44,344 nt of DNA from Bacillus piscicola. GTDB lineage: Bacteria > Bacillota > Bacilli > Bacillales > Marinococcaceae. The translations under genes were made by a program, and so were the position numbers. The first letter of the stretch is position 1; each line of letters opens with the position of its first letter. The DNA is taken from the NCBI RefSeq assembly GCF_022458745.1, contig NZ_JAJJJF010000017.1, forward strand, positions 1-44,344, read 5' to 3'. Under the pieces are notes generated by a model. The model worked only from the letters and a program-made list of their open reading frames with translations, was not told the DNA's origin and did not search any database. This document shows positions 1 to 6,662 of this stretch, in pieces.

Positions 1-18
1 TATCTTCGCAAAATTTTT
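1..18. other. Chromosomal flank left of the Tn7-like element
   Basis: These bases precede the TGTAGC terminus. The last five (14-18, all T) occupy the place of the 5-bp target duplication. The partner next to the right terminus (27203-27207) reads ATTTT, so the match is 4 of 5, or exact if the copy is read one base to the left (13-17). Too little flank is present to identify a chromosomal gene. Confidence 0.5.
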
Positions 19-166
19 TGTAGCTTTAAAATAAAGTTCGATCAAAAATACCTCACAAACCTGTATATTGCCACAAACAGAAGAATCCATTTTGGAAAAA
101 AGATTGATCAAAATGGATTCATTATTTGTGAAGTCGTATACAATTTTTATAAAAAAGTTTGATCAT
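19..166 (+). mobile_element. Left end of Tn7-like transposon with three TnsB-type sites
   Basis: The end starts TGTAGCTTTAAAATAAAGTT at 19. Three copies of a roughly 21-bp motif ending AAGNTYGATCA lie at 19-44, 91-112 and 144-166. The right end carries the same motif in inverted orientation. Tn7 itself has three separated TnsB sites in about 150 bp on the left and four contiguous sites on the right, which is the arrangement here. The middle site is enclosed by an 11-bp perfect inverted repeat (83-93 and 110-120). The identification rests on sequence similarity between the two ends of this element and on their position relative to glmS. Confidence 0.85.
83..120. repeat. 11-bp inverted repeat around the middle left-end site
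   Basis: GAATCCATTTT (83-93) and AAAATGGATTC (110-120) are perfect inverse complements and bracket TnsB-type site L2. The hairpin could be a terminator stopping transcription from outside, or a structure affecting transposase access. No role is shown. Confidence 0.6.
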
Positions 167-180
167 TTCTACGTATGTTA

Positions 181-206
181 TTCCGCAATTGCGCCCGATT
201 GCGGAA
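181..206. repeat. Dispersed hairpin, copy A
   Basis: TTCCGCAAT (181-189) and ATTGCGGAA (198-206) form a perfect 9-bp stem with GCGCCCG in the loop. The same words, GCGCCC and TTGCGG, recur at 715-745, 2636-2684 and 7399-7429, and in decayed form elsewhere in the cargo. Confidence 0.65.
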
Positions 207-283
207 ATTCATAAGTACACGTTTTGTTTCACTAAACGAATACCTTTTTAAGTTTAAGTGGCTTATTTCATAAATTTTATTTT

Positions 284-580
284 TCAGGCGATATTATTTA
301 ATAAGGTTTTATGTAATTTTTCTTGACACTTTTCCTGATAAGAAACCCTACCAAGTTTGTTATTTTTGAATTTCCCAATTACTAGACGGACATCTTTATT
401 ATGGATGATTAGTTCCCTATATTTTTCGTCATTAAGGTAGTTTTGGAACCATTGTTGTCTTTTTAGATGCTTTATATTTCTTTCTATATCTTCCTCATCA
501 ACCTTTAGAAACGGTATAAATCCACCAATATTTACAAAAACAACTACAGCAAAGACAAACAAGTAAAATATGACTTTCAA
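284..580 (-). CDS. Small membrane-anchored protein, unknown function
   Basis: I do not recognise a family for this 98-residue protein. One hydrophobic segment at residues 2-20 (Phe/Val-rich, no Cys lipobox) is followed by a charged, mostly helical region rich in Lys, Asp and Glu, so a single-pass N-terminal anchor or uncleaved signal is likely. A good ribosome binding site (GGGAGGG) sits 7-8 bases before the ATG. It lies first inside the left transposon end and is transcribed toward it. Hairpin copy A follows its stop codon and could end its transcript. It is cargo of the Tn7-like island. The gene call is supported by the ribosome binding site and protein composition only. Confidence 0.6.
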   Translation of the reverse strand: MKVIFYLFVFAVVVFVNIGGFIPFLKVDEEDIERNIKHLKRQQWFQNYLNDEKYRELIIHNKDVRLVIGKFKNNKLGRVSYQEKCQEKLHKTLLNNIA

Positions 581-714
581 ATTTAACCCTCCCAGTTAAA
601 AGTATACATAAGAAATACGTTTAAAACATTTAAAGAGTTTCAATTTCTATTACATAAACCTGCCAGTTAGTTCAATTAGCCTTACTCCATTATATGGCCC
701 TTATATGGCGTGAA

Positions 715-745
715 GGGCGCAATGATTTATGCCGCAATTGCGCCC
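715..745. repeat. Dispersed hairpin, copy B
   Basis: GGGCGCAA (715-722) pairs with TTGCGCCC (738-745); the loop contains GCCGCAA. It lies just past the stop codon of the gene ending at 761 and resembles copies at 181, 2636 and 7399. Confidence 0.65.
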
Positions 746-760
746 GTTAGCTGATAACTG

Positions 761-1018
761 TCATTTTACTGAGTCTACGATTTCTTTTGCTTCTAACAAT
801 GACAAACCGTATTTCTCTCTTAATGACTTTACAGTCTTTACTTCTGTTGAGCTTTTTAATGTTTCTTGTGCTTCTTTTTTCATATTGTCATATTCTCCAG
901 TTTTCTTTAAAAGCCTTAGGTTTTCTTTTTTTAAAGCACTGTTTTGGCGCATTAAACTAATGCCCCAACCTAATAACAAAATTATAATTAATAGTGAACT
1001 TATTTCTGACCACTGCAT
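761..1018 (-). CDS. Small membrane protein with L7/L12-like C-terminal tail
   Basis: This is an 85-residue protein. Residues 7-24 form a transmembrane segment, followed by a basic/acidic coiled linker. The last 22 residues (VKSLREKYGLSLLEAKEIVD and two more) resemble the helix-turn-helix fold of the ribosomal protein L7/L12 C-terminal domain, as seen in other short membrane-anchored proteins of Bacilli. Its role is unknown. The start is well supported by AAGGAGGTC ahead of the ATG. It is separate from the gene at 284-580, with hairpin copy B between them. The L7/L12 resemblance is by eye. Confidence 0.65.
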   Translation of the reverse strand: MQWSEISSLLIIILLLGWGISLMRQNSALKKENLRLLKKTGEYDNMKKEAQETLKSSTEVKTVKSLREKYGLSLLEAKEIVDSVK

Positions 1019-1106
1019 TTAAAAGACCTCCTTATAATTTAACTTTAACAAATTCTTCTTGAACAATCTGGCCCTTTTGCAGAACTAAAAACAACAAATT
1101 GCATTA

Positions 1107-1434
1107 CTAAAATAACTTTTTGCATATGTTAAGTACTCTCTCAAGATCATGGTTATGTAACTTGCCAATATGACGCTTCAATTCAGAACCGTGAACAGAA
1201 GTGATTTTTGAAGTACACAACAGACGGTTTTAATAATCCTGCTTCCTCCCAATATTCCAAAACAACATCAAATTGATTTCTAGCCATTTGGCTTGTGACC
1301 GGTGCAATAATGACATCTGCATCCAAAGCTAATTCATTTCCAACAATAATAACAGGGCGCTGTTTAGTTTGACGTGCTCCTTTAAAAAGAACATCTGCCA
1401 CCCAAACATCGCCCTGCTTCATCTTACTACTCAT
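1107..1434 (-). pseudogene. PemK/MazF-family toxin, frameshifted
   Basis: The N-terminal part (KQGDVWVADV, RPVIIVGNE, VIIAPVTSQ) is typical of PemK/MazF endoribonuclease toxins, which cleave mRNA. After KPSVV near 1215 the frame is lost and stops at 1183. One base over, the other frame continues with RTSKITSVHGSELKRHIGKL to a stop at 1107-1109, which is the normal family C-terminus. A single indel therefore separates the two halves. The ATG at 1432-1434 overlaps the antitoxin stop (AATGAGTAG), a usual toxin-antitoxin arrangement; the upstream in-frame ATG at 1446 has no ribosome binding site of its own. Restoring the frame would give about 108 residues, close to family length. A sequencing error cannot be ruled out. 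Confidence 0.75.
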
Positions 1435-1594
1435 TGTATATGTCATCCTCCTCGTTATCCCACCAGGAGTAATTTTCGCCTAGCATAAGAACATCCGTAG
1501 CCATATATTTTTCTTTGATTTTGTCGAGTACTTTTTTTCTATCTTGTTCACTCAACATGTCAATTTCCTTTATAATTCTTTCGGGGATGGACAT
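1427..1594 (-). CDS. Short antitoxin partner of the MazF-like toxin
   Basis: A 55-residue acidic protein begins MSIPERIIKEIDMLSEQDRK. The start at 1594 is preferred over the upstream ATG at 1609 because GGAGGTG lies inside that extension, about 7 bases before ATG 1594. The gene comes first in the pair and its stop codon overlaps the toxin start, so the two are translationally coupled. Many MazF-type antitoxins are this short and have an acidic, disordered tail (here WWDNEEDDIYNE) that binds the toxin. The N-terminal helices could hold DNA-contact residues, but no clear ribbon-helix-helix or AbrB fold is visible. The assignment rests mainly on context. Confidence 0.65.
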   Translation of the reverse strand: MSIPERIIKEIDMLSEQDRKKVLDKIKEKYMATDVLMLGENYSWWDNEEDDIYNE

Positions 1595-1631
1595 ATAACA
1601 CACCTCCATTAAGCTTTGCTCTTATTATATC

Positions 1632-2507
1632 TTATATGTTCGGTAACATAAATGTTTCTGTTGTTCTAAAAATACTGCTATAAAAGTCGTGTCTTAATTT
1701 CCCACTTAGATGAGCGTAAATCCTTGTTGTTTCACTCTTTTCATGACCTAGAAGGCTTTGAATCACTTCAAGTGGAGCACCATTGTCGACCATATGTGTT
1801 GCATAGCTGTGACGTAATTGGTGAGGATGAATCGTTTTTTTGATTCCAGCTCGATTAGAAATACGTTTAACGGTGTATCTAAGCGAATCGACGCTCATAC
1901 GTCTTTTAGGGTTACGCTCTGTAACAAATAAACAGGGTTCATCATCATCACGTTCTTCTAAATACCTTTTCAACCAAATTGCACAGCGTATATTAAAATA
2001 AACTTCCCTTTCTTTATCCCCTTTTCCGTGCACAATTACGGAGTTTCCCATGAAATTAATATCATCCCTATTTAATTTTGCAACCTCACCTATACGGCAC
2101 CCAGTAGAATAAAAAACTCAAACAAAGCATTTTCCATTGGTGTATGACATCCTTCGCGGAGGTGTTCAATCTCATGTTTGGAAAGAAATTTTGGGATTCG
2201 TTGACCTAACTTAGGTTCTTTTAATTTAGCAGCTGGATTTTTTAGAATATATCCTTCCTCATGTGTCCACTTTAGCAATGACTTAATGAAACGTATGCGA
2301 TGCCCCAAACTGGAGGCTTTTAAATGTCCACCCGCCTCAACTAAGTATTGTTTCAATTTTTCTGTTGTAATCCCACTCATTTTAATATCATCGAAAAAAC
2401 GCTTTAAAAGATTGTATTGAAAACCGTACATTTTCAAAGTGAGAGGGGGAATATCCTTCAATTTTTTTATCAGACTGGTACTTTTCCCACGCTTCCGACA
2501 ACAGCAT
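1632..2507 (-). pseudogene. Tyrosine recombinase (XerC/D-like integrase), two frameshifts
   Basis: Three reading-frame pieces join into one phage-integrase-family protein of about 290 residues. The start is ATG 2505-2507 with GGAGTG upstream (MLLSEAWEKYQSDKKIEGYSP). The frame shifts near 2450 in a run of C, continues through the SAM-like core-binding domain to 2090, and shifts again near 2110 in a run of T. It then continues with GCRIGEV and ends at 1632. The catalytic set is present across the pieces: Arg (GCRIGE), Lys (HGKGDKER), HxxR (HQLRH), His (LLGHEKS) and the Tyr nucleophile (TRIYAHL). Both lesions are in homopolymers, so either recent inactivation or read errors could explain them. 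It lies in the cargo bay near a family of hairpin repeats. Confidence 0.8.
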
Positions 2508-2635
2508 GTTTTTCACACTCCAAACTATGAATCAATTAACTTGATCCCAGTATGGTCAGGATATACTACCTTTATTCAACAATCGAAATGTATACCTGAG
2601 TAATTGTGGAAACAGATAAAAGTCTCTGTAATTAA

Positions 2636-2684
2636 AACGGGCACAACCCAACCCTAGTTCGAGAATCGCGCCCGTTAATTGCGG
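2636..2684. repeat. Dispersed hairpin, copy C
   Basis: AACGGGC (2636-2642) pairs with GCCCGTT (2670-2676), followed by AATTGCGG. It lies just past the stop of the MerR-family gene. It is less symmetrical than copies A, B and the one at 7399 but shares GCGCCCGTT and TTGCGG. Confidence 0.5.
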
Positions 2685-2717
2685 TAAAAATCACTGTTTC
2701 TACAATTGTAAAGGATT

Positions 2718-3521
2718 TTATTTTTTCTTATTATCCTGTTTAGTTTCTCCATAATCAGATTTAATGTACTTCACTACTTCCCCTAAAAAATTTTCCTCTT
2801 CAGGTGTAAAAATGTTAGGTAACTTAAAGTCCATTGTGTCACCCTCCATTGATTCTTGTGTTTTTTGTATTTGTTTTGCTGCATCTTCCTTGTTTTCAAC
2901 ATGTTTCATTGTAATCTCAGACAATTTCACAGCCAGATTTAATGCTTCAGATGATTGCGGGGAAGCTCCATCACGAATTAATTTTTTCAATTCCGTTAAC
3001 CAATCTAGCATTTCTATATCCATTTGCAGTCGCTGCTCTTTCGGGAGTGAAGAAAATTGTTCGGCGACTTCTTCTGAACAGTATTCTTTCACCCATTCTA
3101 TTTGATCTTGCTCATTTTCCATCTGAAAGAGAAGTGAACCTAAAATTGTCCATGTAATTGGTTTTCCTTCCTGCAAAAGAAATTGTACACGCTCTACTGC
3201 TTCAATAGCTTGATTTAATTCATTTTTCTTTTCGGTAAGGAGTTTATGTTGCCATGGTAATGATTCTTCAAGTTGCTTGAAATCATCCGATTTATTATCC
3301 ATTAAACTTTTGATTTCTTGTAATGAATAGCCTAAAAACTTTAAAGACTGGATTTGCTGCAATTTCGCTAAATCTTCAAACCCATACAACTTGTGACCAG
3401 ACCTATTTTGCTTTGCCGGTATTAGTAACCCTAATTCTTCATAAAATCTCAACGTTCTTACTGTTGTTCTTGCGCGCTTGCCAAACTCACTAATAGTGAA
3501 AACATGTTCATGTTTTTCCAT
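2718..3521 (-). CDS. MerR-family transcriptional regulator, TipA/Mta-like
   Basis: This is a 267-residue protein. The N-terminal winged helix (ISEFGKRARTTVRTLRFYEE, then GLLIPAKQNRSGHKLYG) is diagnostic of MerR regulators. It is followed by the usual dimerisation coiled coil at about residues 75-120. The C-terminal half includes a helical stretch (WLTELKKLIRDGASPQSSEA) resembling the TipAS-type drug-sensing domain found in TipAL, Mta and SkgA. No metal-binding Cys pair is present. Such proteins activate promoters by untwisting a long spacer when they bind a ligand. No transporter or resistance gene sits next to it, so the target is unknown. GGAGGGG precedes the ATG. It is transposon cargo. 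Confidence 0.85.
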   Translation of the reverse strand: MEKHEHVFTISEFGKRARTTVRTLRFYEELGLLIPAKQNRSGHKLYGFEDLAKLQQIQSLKFLGYSLQEIKSLMDNKSDDFKQLEESLPWQHKLLTEKKNELNQAIEAVERVQFLLQEGKPITWTILGSLLFQMENEQDQIEWVKEYCSEEVAEQFSSLPKEQRLQMDIEMLDWLTELKKLIRDGASPQSSEALNLAVKLSEITMKHVENKEDAAKQIQKTQESMEGDTMDFKLPNIFTPEEENFLGEVVKYIKSDYGETKQDNKKK

Positions 3522-3617
3522 AAAATTACCCCTCCATCAATATTGTTATAATTTTATATTAGCCTATGACGTAACGGAGGGAGCAAGCAAAAAGTAATTA
3601 AAAAATATGGACCAATT

Positions 3618-3655
3618 CAGGCACAATTTATTAGGTTATAGCACCCGTTAATGGA
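3618..3655. repeat. Decayed relative of the dispersed hairpin
   Basis: The words CAGGCACAATTT and GCACCCGTTAATGG occur in the order and spacing seen in copy C, with substitutions that destroy most of the stem. It lies between the MerR gene and the propeller gene. Confidence 0.35.
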
Positions 3656-3692
3656 ATAACTCTGATTCCCTATATTTACTTTTATCTACCTA

Positions 3693-4748
3693 TTATCTCT
3701 TATTGCGGGGAAGCTCCATTTTCTCTTCTTCCCCGCTTTCCAGATGATACCGGAACAGTTCAAAAGTTTCTGACTGGTTCGCTTCGCTTGTCTCTTTCAC
3801 ATAGTATAAAAGTGTGTTATCTCCGCTGAGCTGCGCATGCTGTACGGAATCATTGATGTGAAGGCGGTCTCCTTCTTCTCCGGATGCACGGTCATACGAT
3901 ACCATGTCGTACTCATACAAGCCGCCTTCCCCGTAATTCATGATTGTCTGGTATAATAGTTTATTTTTATCTTCCATCCACACTACTTCACTGATCGGGA
4001 CTTTACTGTTTTTATCGGATATAACTTTCATCTCCTCCGGCTTTTCGATGTTCATTTCATAAATCCGCTGCACGGCTTCAAACATCGAATCCGGCGTGGC
4101 GTTTTCATAATCGTCGGCCAGCACCATGAGCATCCTTTTTCCGTTCTCTGCTATGCTCAGCGAACCTGGGGAATACGTCTCAAACGACCGTATTTCTTCA
4201 AAATCGCCGTCCGGCTTCAAAGTATATAAGCTTGATGAGAAAGGCATGAAACCTTCTTCCGGCTCCCCTTGCGTACTGAGGTGGATACCATTGATGATCA
4301 AGCGCTTTCGTGCCGGATCCTTCACAAGATCCGTGATGACACCACGCGCCTGCAGAACCGTTTCTACCTTTCCCCCCTCCGCAGAAATCGTATGAATATC
4401 GCTGTATTCAAGCTGAAATTCTTGTTTACCGGGAGGAGCTTCCGGGTAACCGGTCGTTTCGACAACGGACAAATCTCCGTTTTCATTGAACACCGGACTC
4501 CACAGTTTCTGTGATTCCCCGGCCGTGTAGACTCCTAGACTTTCTCCCTCACGCCCTTTCACATACAGCTCCTGTCTGTCGTCTGATTCCATCACATAAG
4601 CGAGACGTCCATCCGGTCCGATGTTGTATTCGCCGGTAAAAGACGGCTTTGTGTTTTCACTGGATTCCACCATGCCTCCCGCCGCGGCAAGCCCGGCCGT
4701 CACGACAGCAATGAAACCGAATACAATAAGCATGCCTTTTTTGTTCAT
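3693..4748 (-). CDS. Membrane-anchored TolB/WD40-like beta-propeller protein
   Basis: This is a 351-residue protein with an N-terminal hydrophobic segment (residues 5-25) and an extracytoplasmic domain of repeated units. Units such as GPDGRLAYVMESDDRQELYV, WSPVFNENGDLSVV and LSGDNTLLYYVKE match the strand pattern of TolB/PD40-type propellers. No catalytic residues are evident. It is the last gene of a leftward operon with a PadR regulator and a HAAS-domain membrane protein, 12 bases after the latter's stop. A ribosome binding site is present in that gap. The operon is visibly richer in G+C than the flanking cargo, which suggests a separate origin. The function may be sensing or binding at the cell surface, but this is inference. 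Confidence 0.7.
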   Translation of the reverse strand: MNKKGMLIVFGFIAVVTAGLAAAGGMVESSENTKPSFTGEYNIGPDGRLAYVMESDDRQELYVKGREGESLGVYTAGESQKLWSPVFNENGDLSVVETTGYPEAPPGKQEFQLEYSDIHTISAEGGKVETVLQARGVITDLVKDPARKRLIINGIHLSTQGEPEEGFMPFSSSLYTLKPDGDFEEIRSFETYSPGSLSIAENGKRMLMVLADDYENATPDSMFEAVQRIYEMNIEKPEEMKVISDKNSKVPISEVVWMEDKNKLLYQTIMNYGEGGLYEYDMVSYDRASGEEGDRLHINDSVQHAQLSGDNTLLYYVKETSEANQSETFELFRYHLESGEEEKMELPRNKR

Positions 4749-4760
4749 TTAATTGCCTCC

Positions 4761-5615
4761 TTATTCGAACAATCCCATGACAAATGGAACGATGAGCGGC
4801 CAGAACACGGACGCGAGAATGAGAACGGTCAGAATCAGGCTTCCAACCACCAGTTTCGGATAATGGGGGAGCAGCCGAATCTGAACCGTATAAAGTACCG
4901 CCCATACTGCCATAGGAATGAACACATGTAACAAAATAGCAGCGGACGCGCCAAATCCCATGGCAACAAGATAAATATATAATGCTGCCAGACCACCCAC
5001 AAGAGAGAGCGTAATATTGACGATATGGATAAGGCGCCGGGACATTTTATGTTCCTTCTGCCGTTCATACGTCAATGCGGTCCGATACAGAAGATACAAG
5101 TTGAGCAGTATCATCAAAGGACGCGCCGGGTTTAAGAAACTGGAATAAGTCCATGATTGCCATTGGGTAAGAAGAAACAGAAGATTCAAAACCAAAGCAA
5201 GGGCCAGCCATAGCTTTCGATTGACGGCAAACGTGCGGTTCAATGCGAAAAATAATACAGCAGAGTGCCCGACCGTTCCAACGAGAAGATACCAAAGGGC
5301 TGTCTGCTCCTGAACAAGCACCGTTATATATTTCCCGAATGTAAATAAAAAACCGAGCAAGGCAAGTAAGAGTAGCAGCTCCCGTCGGTATGGAAACATC
5401 GCCTGCTGCAAACTGTCACCGATATGAGCTTCCTTCCCGAACATTTTCATCGCCTCCTCCTCCGCTTCCTCTTCCGTTTTTCCTGCTTCCATTTCTTCAT
5501 CTCGGCGCATCAGAACGTGTGTCAGCATCTCCTCATATAAGTCGGCCCGCTCGGAGCGGCTGCAGTCAGTCTGTGCGGCGATTCGTTTCACATAAACCTC
5601 CAACTTACGTGTCAT
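4761..5615 (-). CDS. HAAS-domain polytopic membrane protein
   Basis: This is a 284-residue protein. The first 75 residues contain the HAAS-type signalling helices (YEEMLTHVLMRRDEEMEAGK, ending at FGKEAHIGDSLQQAMFPYRR) that are also called permease-prefix domains. About seven hydrophobic segments follow, from residue 78 to the end. HAAS domains are found next to PadR regulators and are thought to link membrane proteins to them, which fits: the start overlaps the end of the PadR gene by 11 bases. It may set the activity of a membrane process or feed back on PadR. No transporter motif (Walker A or similar) is visible. Confidence 0.75.
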   Translation of the reverse strand: MTRKLEVYVKRIAAQTDCSRSERADLYEEMLTHVLMRRDEEMEAGKTEEEAEEEAMKMFGKEAHIGDSLQQAMFPYRRELLLLLALLGFLFTFGKYITVLVQEQTALWYLLVGTVGHSAVLFFALNRTFAVNRKLWLALALVLNLLFLLTQWQSWTYSSFLNPARPLMILLNLYLLYRTALTYERQKEHKMSRRLIHIVNITLSLVGGLAALYIYLVAMGFGASAAILLHVFIPMAVWAVLYTVQIRLLPHYPKLVVGSLILTVLILASVFWPLIVPFVMGLFE

Positions 5616-5937
5616 ACGCTCTACTAGCCTTAAGAAGCAGACTATGAAGCGATGCCCAGTCTTTTTGCCTACGCTCGAGTTCGGTTCCGCCTTCTTTGGT
5701 CATCGTGTAATATTTTTTCCGTCTTTCGCCTTCCGGTGCGCTCCAGTACGAAGTCACGAAGCCCTTGCGTTCCATCCGTTTCAGCGCCGAGTAGAGCGTT
5801 CCTTCACTCATGCTGTACGCTTCGTTACTCAAACGTTTCAGCTTCTTTGTCATTTCGTACCCATACAAATCCCGTTCCGCAATCAATGACAGCAGAATCA
5901 GATCAATGTTACCCTTCATCATTTCTTTATCCATCAT
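5605..5937 (-). CDS. PadR-family transcriptional regulator
   Basis: This is a 110-residue protein with the full PadR winged-helix core: ILLSLIAERDLYGYEMTKKL, the recognition helix and SEGTLYSALKRMERKGFV, then the wing YYTMTKEG. The short C-terminal helix marks it as a small (subfamily 2, LmrR-like) PadR that dimerises through that helix. It is the first gene of a three-gene operon. A palindrome overlapping the promoter at 5970-5985 suggests that it represses its own operon. AAAGGGAAG lies upstream of the ATG. ATG 5934 is an equally possible start. Confidence 0.88.
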   Translation of the reverse strand: MMDKEMMKGNIDLILLSLIAERDLYGYEMTKKLKRLSNEAYSMSEGTLYSALKRMERKGFVTSYWSAPEGERRKKYYTMTKEGGTELERRQKDWASLHSLLLKASRAYDT

Positions 5938-5968
5938 CTAATCTTCCCTTTCACTGAAATACAGGTCC

Positions 5969-5997
5969 AGTATAAAATCTTATACATCGTATTACAA
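5969..5997 (-). promoter_or_regulatory. Promoter and likely operator of the PadR operon
   Basis: On the minus strand, TTGTAA (5992-5997) and TATACT (5969-5974) are separated by exactly 17 bases. The palindrome GTATAAGATTTTATAC (5970-5985) covers the -10 element, as expected for repression by the downstream PadR protein. Confidence 0.65.
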
Positions 5998-6080
5998 GGG
6001 TTGATGTGAATTTCCATCCTTATCATTTCTTTCCCGATGCTAAGATAAAAGTATAACAATCTGCAGAAGGAGACCTGCCA

Positions 6081-6127
6081 AATAACCCCCTAAAGGGATA
6101 CTAATCTAACTATCCCGGGGGGTTATT
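6081..6127. terminator. Strong hairpin next to the fossil right end
   Basis: AATAACCCCC (6081-6090) pairs with GGGGGTTATT (6118-6127), and GGGATA pairs with TATCCC inside it. It stands directly beside Tn7-like right-end sites, just as the 27077-27116 hairpin stands beside the intact right end. It probably acts as a bidirectional terminator. Confidence 0.6.
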
Positions 6128-6130
6128 TTC

Positions 6131-6180
6131 ATCAAACTTTTTTATAAATTATTGAACTTTATTTCATTACCAAGCCTACT
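6131..6180 (-). mobile_element. Fossil right end of a second Tn7-like element
   Basis: Bases 6131-6166 match the two terminal sites of the intact right end (27158-27194) with only a few differences, in the same orientation. After TTTATTTCA a 5-bp insertion (TTACC) precedes AAGCC, where the intact end reads AAGCCACA. The terminal ACA is lost. A hairpin lies just inside, as at the intact end. The inference is an older copy at the same attachment site, now decayed. Confidence 0.7.
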
Positions 6181-6204
6181 TTGTAGAAAGTCTTATAAAA
6201 TAGA

Positions 6205-6232
6205 GGTTGATACATATCAGTTTGTATCAACC
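6205..6232. repeat. Inverted repeat GGTTGATAC/GTATCAACC
   Basis: A perfect 9-bp stem (6205-6213 with 6224-6232) has a 10-base loop. It follows TGTAG at 6182 and TTATAAAATAGAGGTTGAT, which weakly recalls a left-end site. It could be a terminator or part of a degenerate left end. Confidence 0.45.
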
Positions 6233-6308
6233 CCTTACTTCTTTTTCAACAATAGCGCCCTTTTGTCGCATTATTTATTTCGAGGATTCAGATTACCGTG
6301 TAGAATCC

Positions 6309-6340
6309 AGTAACTAGAATCATTGTTGATTCTAGTTACT
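6309..6340. repeat. 14-bp inverted repeat upstream of the Xre operon
   Basis: AGTAACTAGAATCA and TGATTCTAGTTACT form a perfect 14-bp stem with a 4-base loop (TTGT). It lies about 85 bases before the xre start. It may end upstream transcription or serve as a regulator-binding palindrome. Confidence 0.6.
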
Positions 6341-6352
6341 ATCTTTAAATAG

Positions 6353-6384
6353 ATGTAAATTATACTTTTAAAATGTAAATTATA
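6353..6384. promoter_or_regulatory. Two direct repeats ATGTAAATTATA ahead of the Xre operon
   Basis: ATGTAAATTATA occurs at 6353-6364 and 6373-6384, exactly 20 bases apart (two helical turns), about 40 bases before the regulator's TTG start. The placement in an A+T-rich promoter region suggests operator sites for the encoded Xre protein. Confidence 0.45.
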
Positions 6385-6425
6385 TGTTACAATTAGATTG
6401 TAAGTAAAAGGAGTGATTAAATAAT

Positions 6426-6638
6426 TTGAAGGAGATATCAGTAAAGAATAAGGTGAAACTAGCCCGTATTGAAAAAGGTAATTTAACCCAAGGAGAATTT
6501 GCAAAATTAGTTGGAGTAACAAGACAAACAATGAGCCTGATTGAAGCACAGAAATATAATCCGACAATTAAAGTTTGCCTGCTACTTAGTAAGCATTTAG
6601 AACGTCCAGTAGATGAATTATTTTGGGTAGAGGAATAA
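6426..6638 (+). CDS. Small Xre-family (Cro/CI) regulator
   Basis: This 70-residue protein is almost entirely one helix-turn-helix domain: KLARIEKGNLTQGEFAKLVG, TRQTMSLIEAQKYNPTIKVC and the closing LFWVEE. Short stand-alone proteins of this type usually control an adjacent operon of membrane proteins. That is the case here, since two membrane-protein genes follow within 30 bases each. The start is TTG at 6426, preceded by AAAGGAGTG with good spacing; no ATG exists upstream in frame. The direct repeats at 6353-6384 are candidate binding sites. Confidence 0.85.
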   Translation: MKEISVKNKVKLARIEKGNLTQGEFAKLVGVTRQTMSLIEAQKYNPTIKVCLLLSKHLERPVDELFWVEE

Positions 6639-6662
6639 CCAAAAAAGAGGTGGATAAAATCG

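Noticed and set aside
181-2684. Hairpin repeats as integron attC sites
   Set aside because: The core words GTTAGCT and GTTAATT do not fit GTTRRRY with a matching RYYYAAC arm, and the recombinase nearby is XerC/D-like without the integron-specific segment. They were kept as an unexplained repeat family instead.
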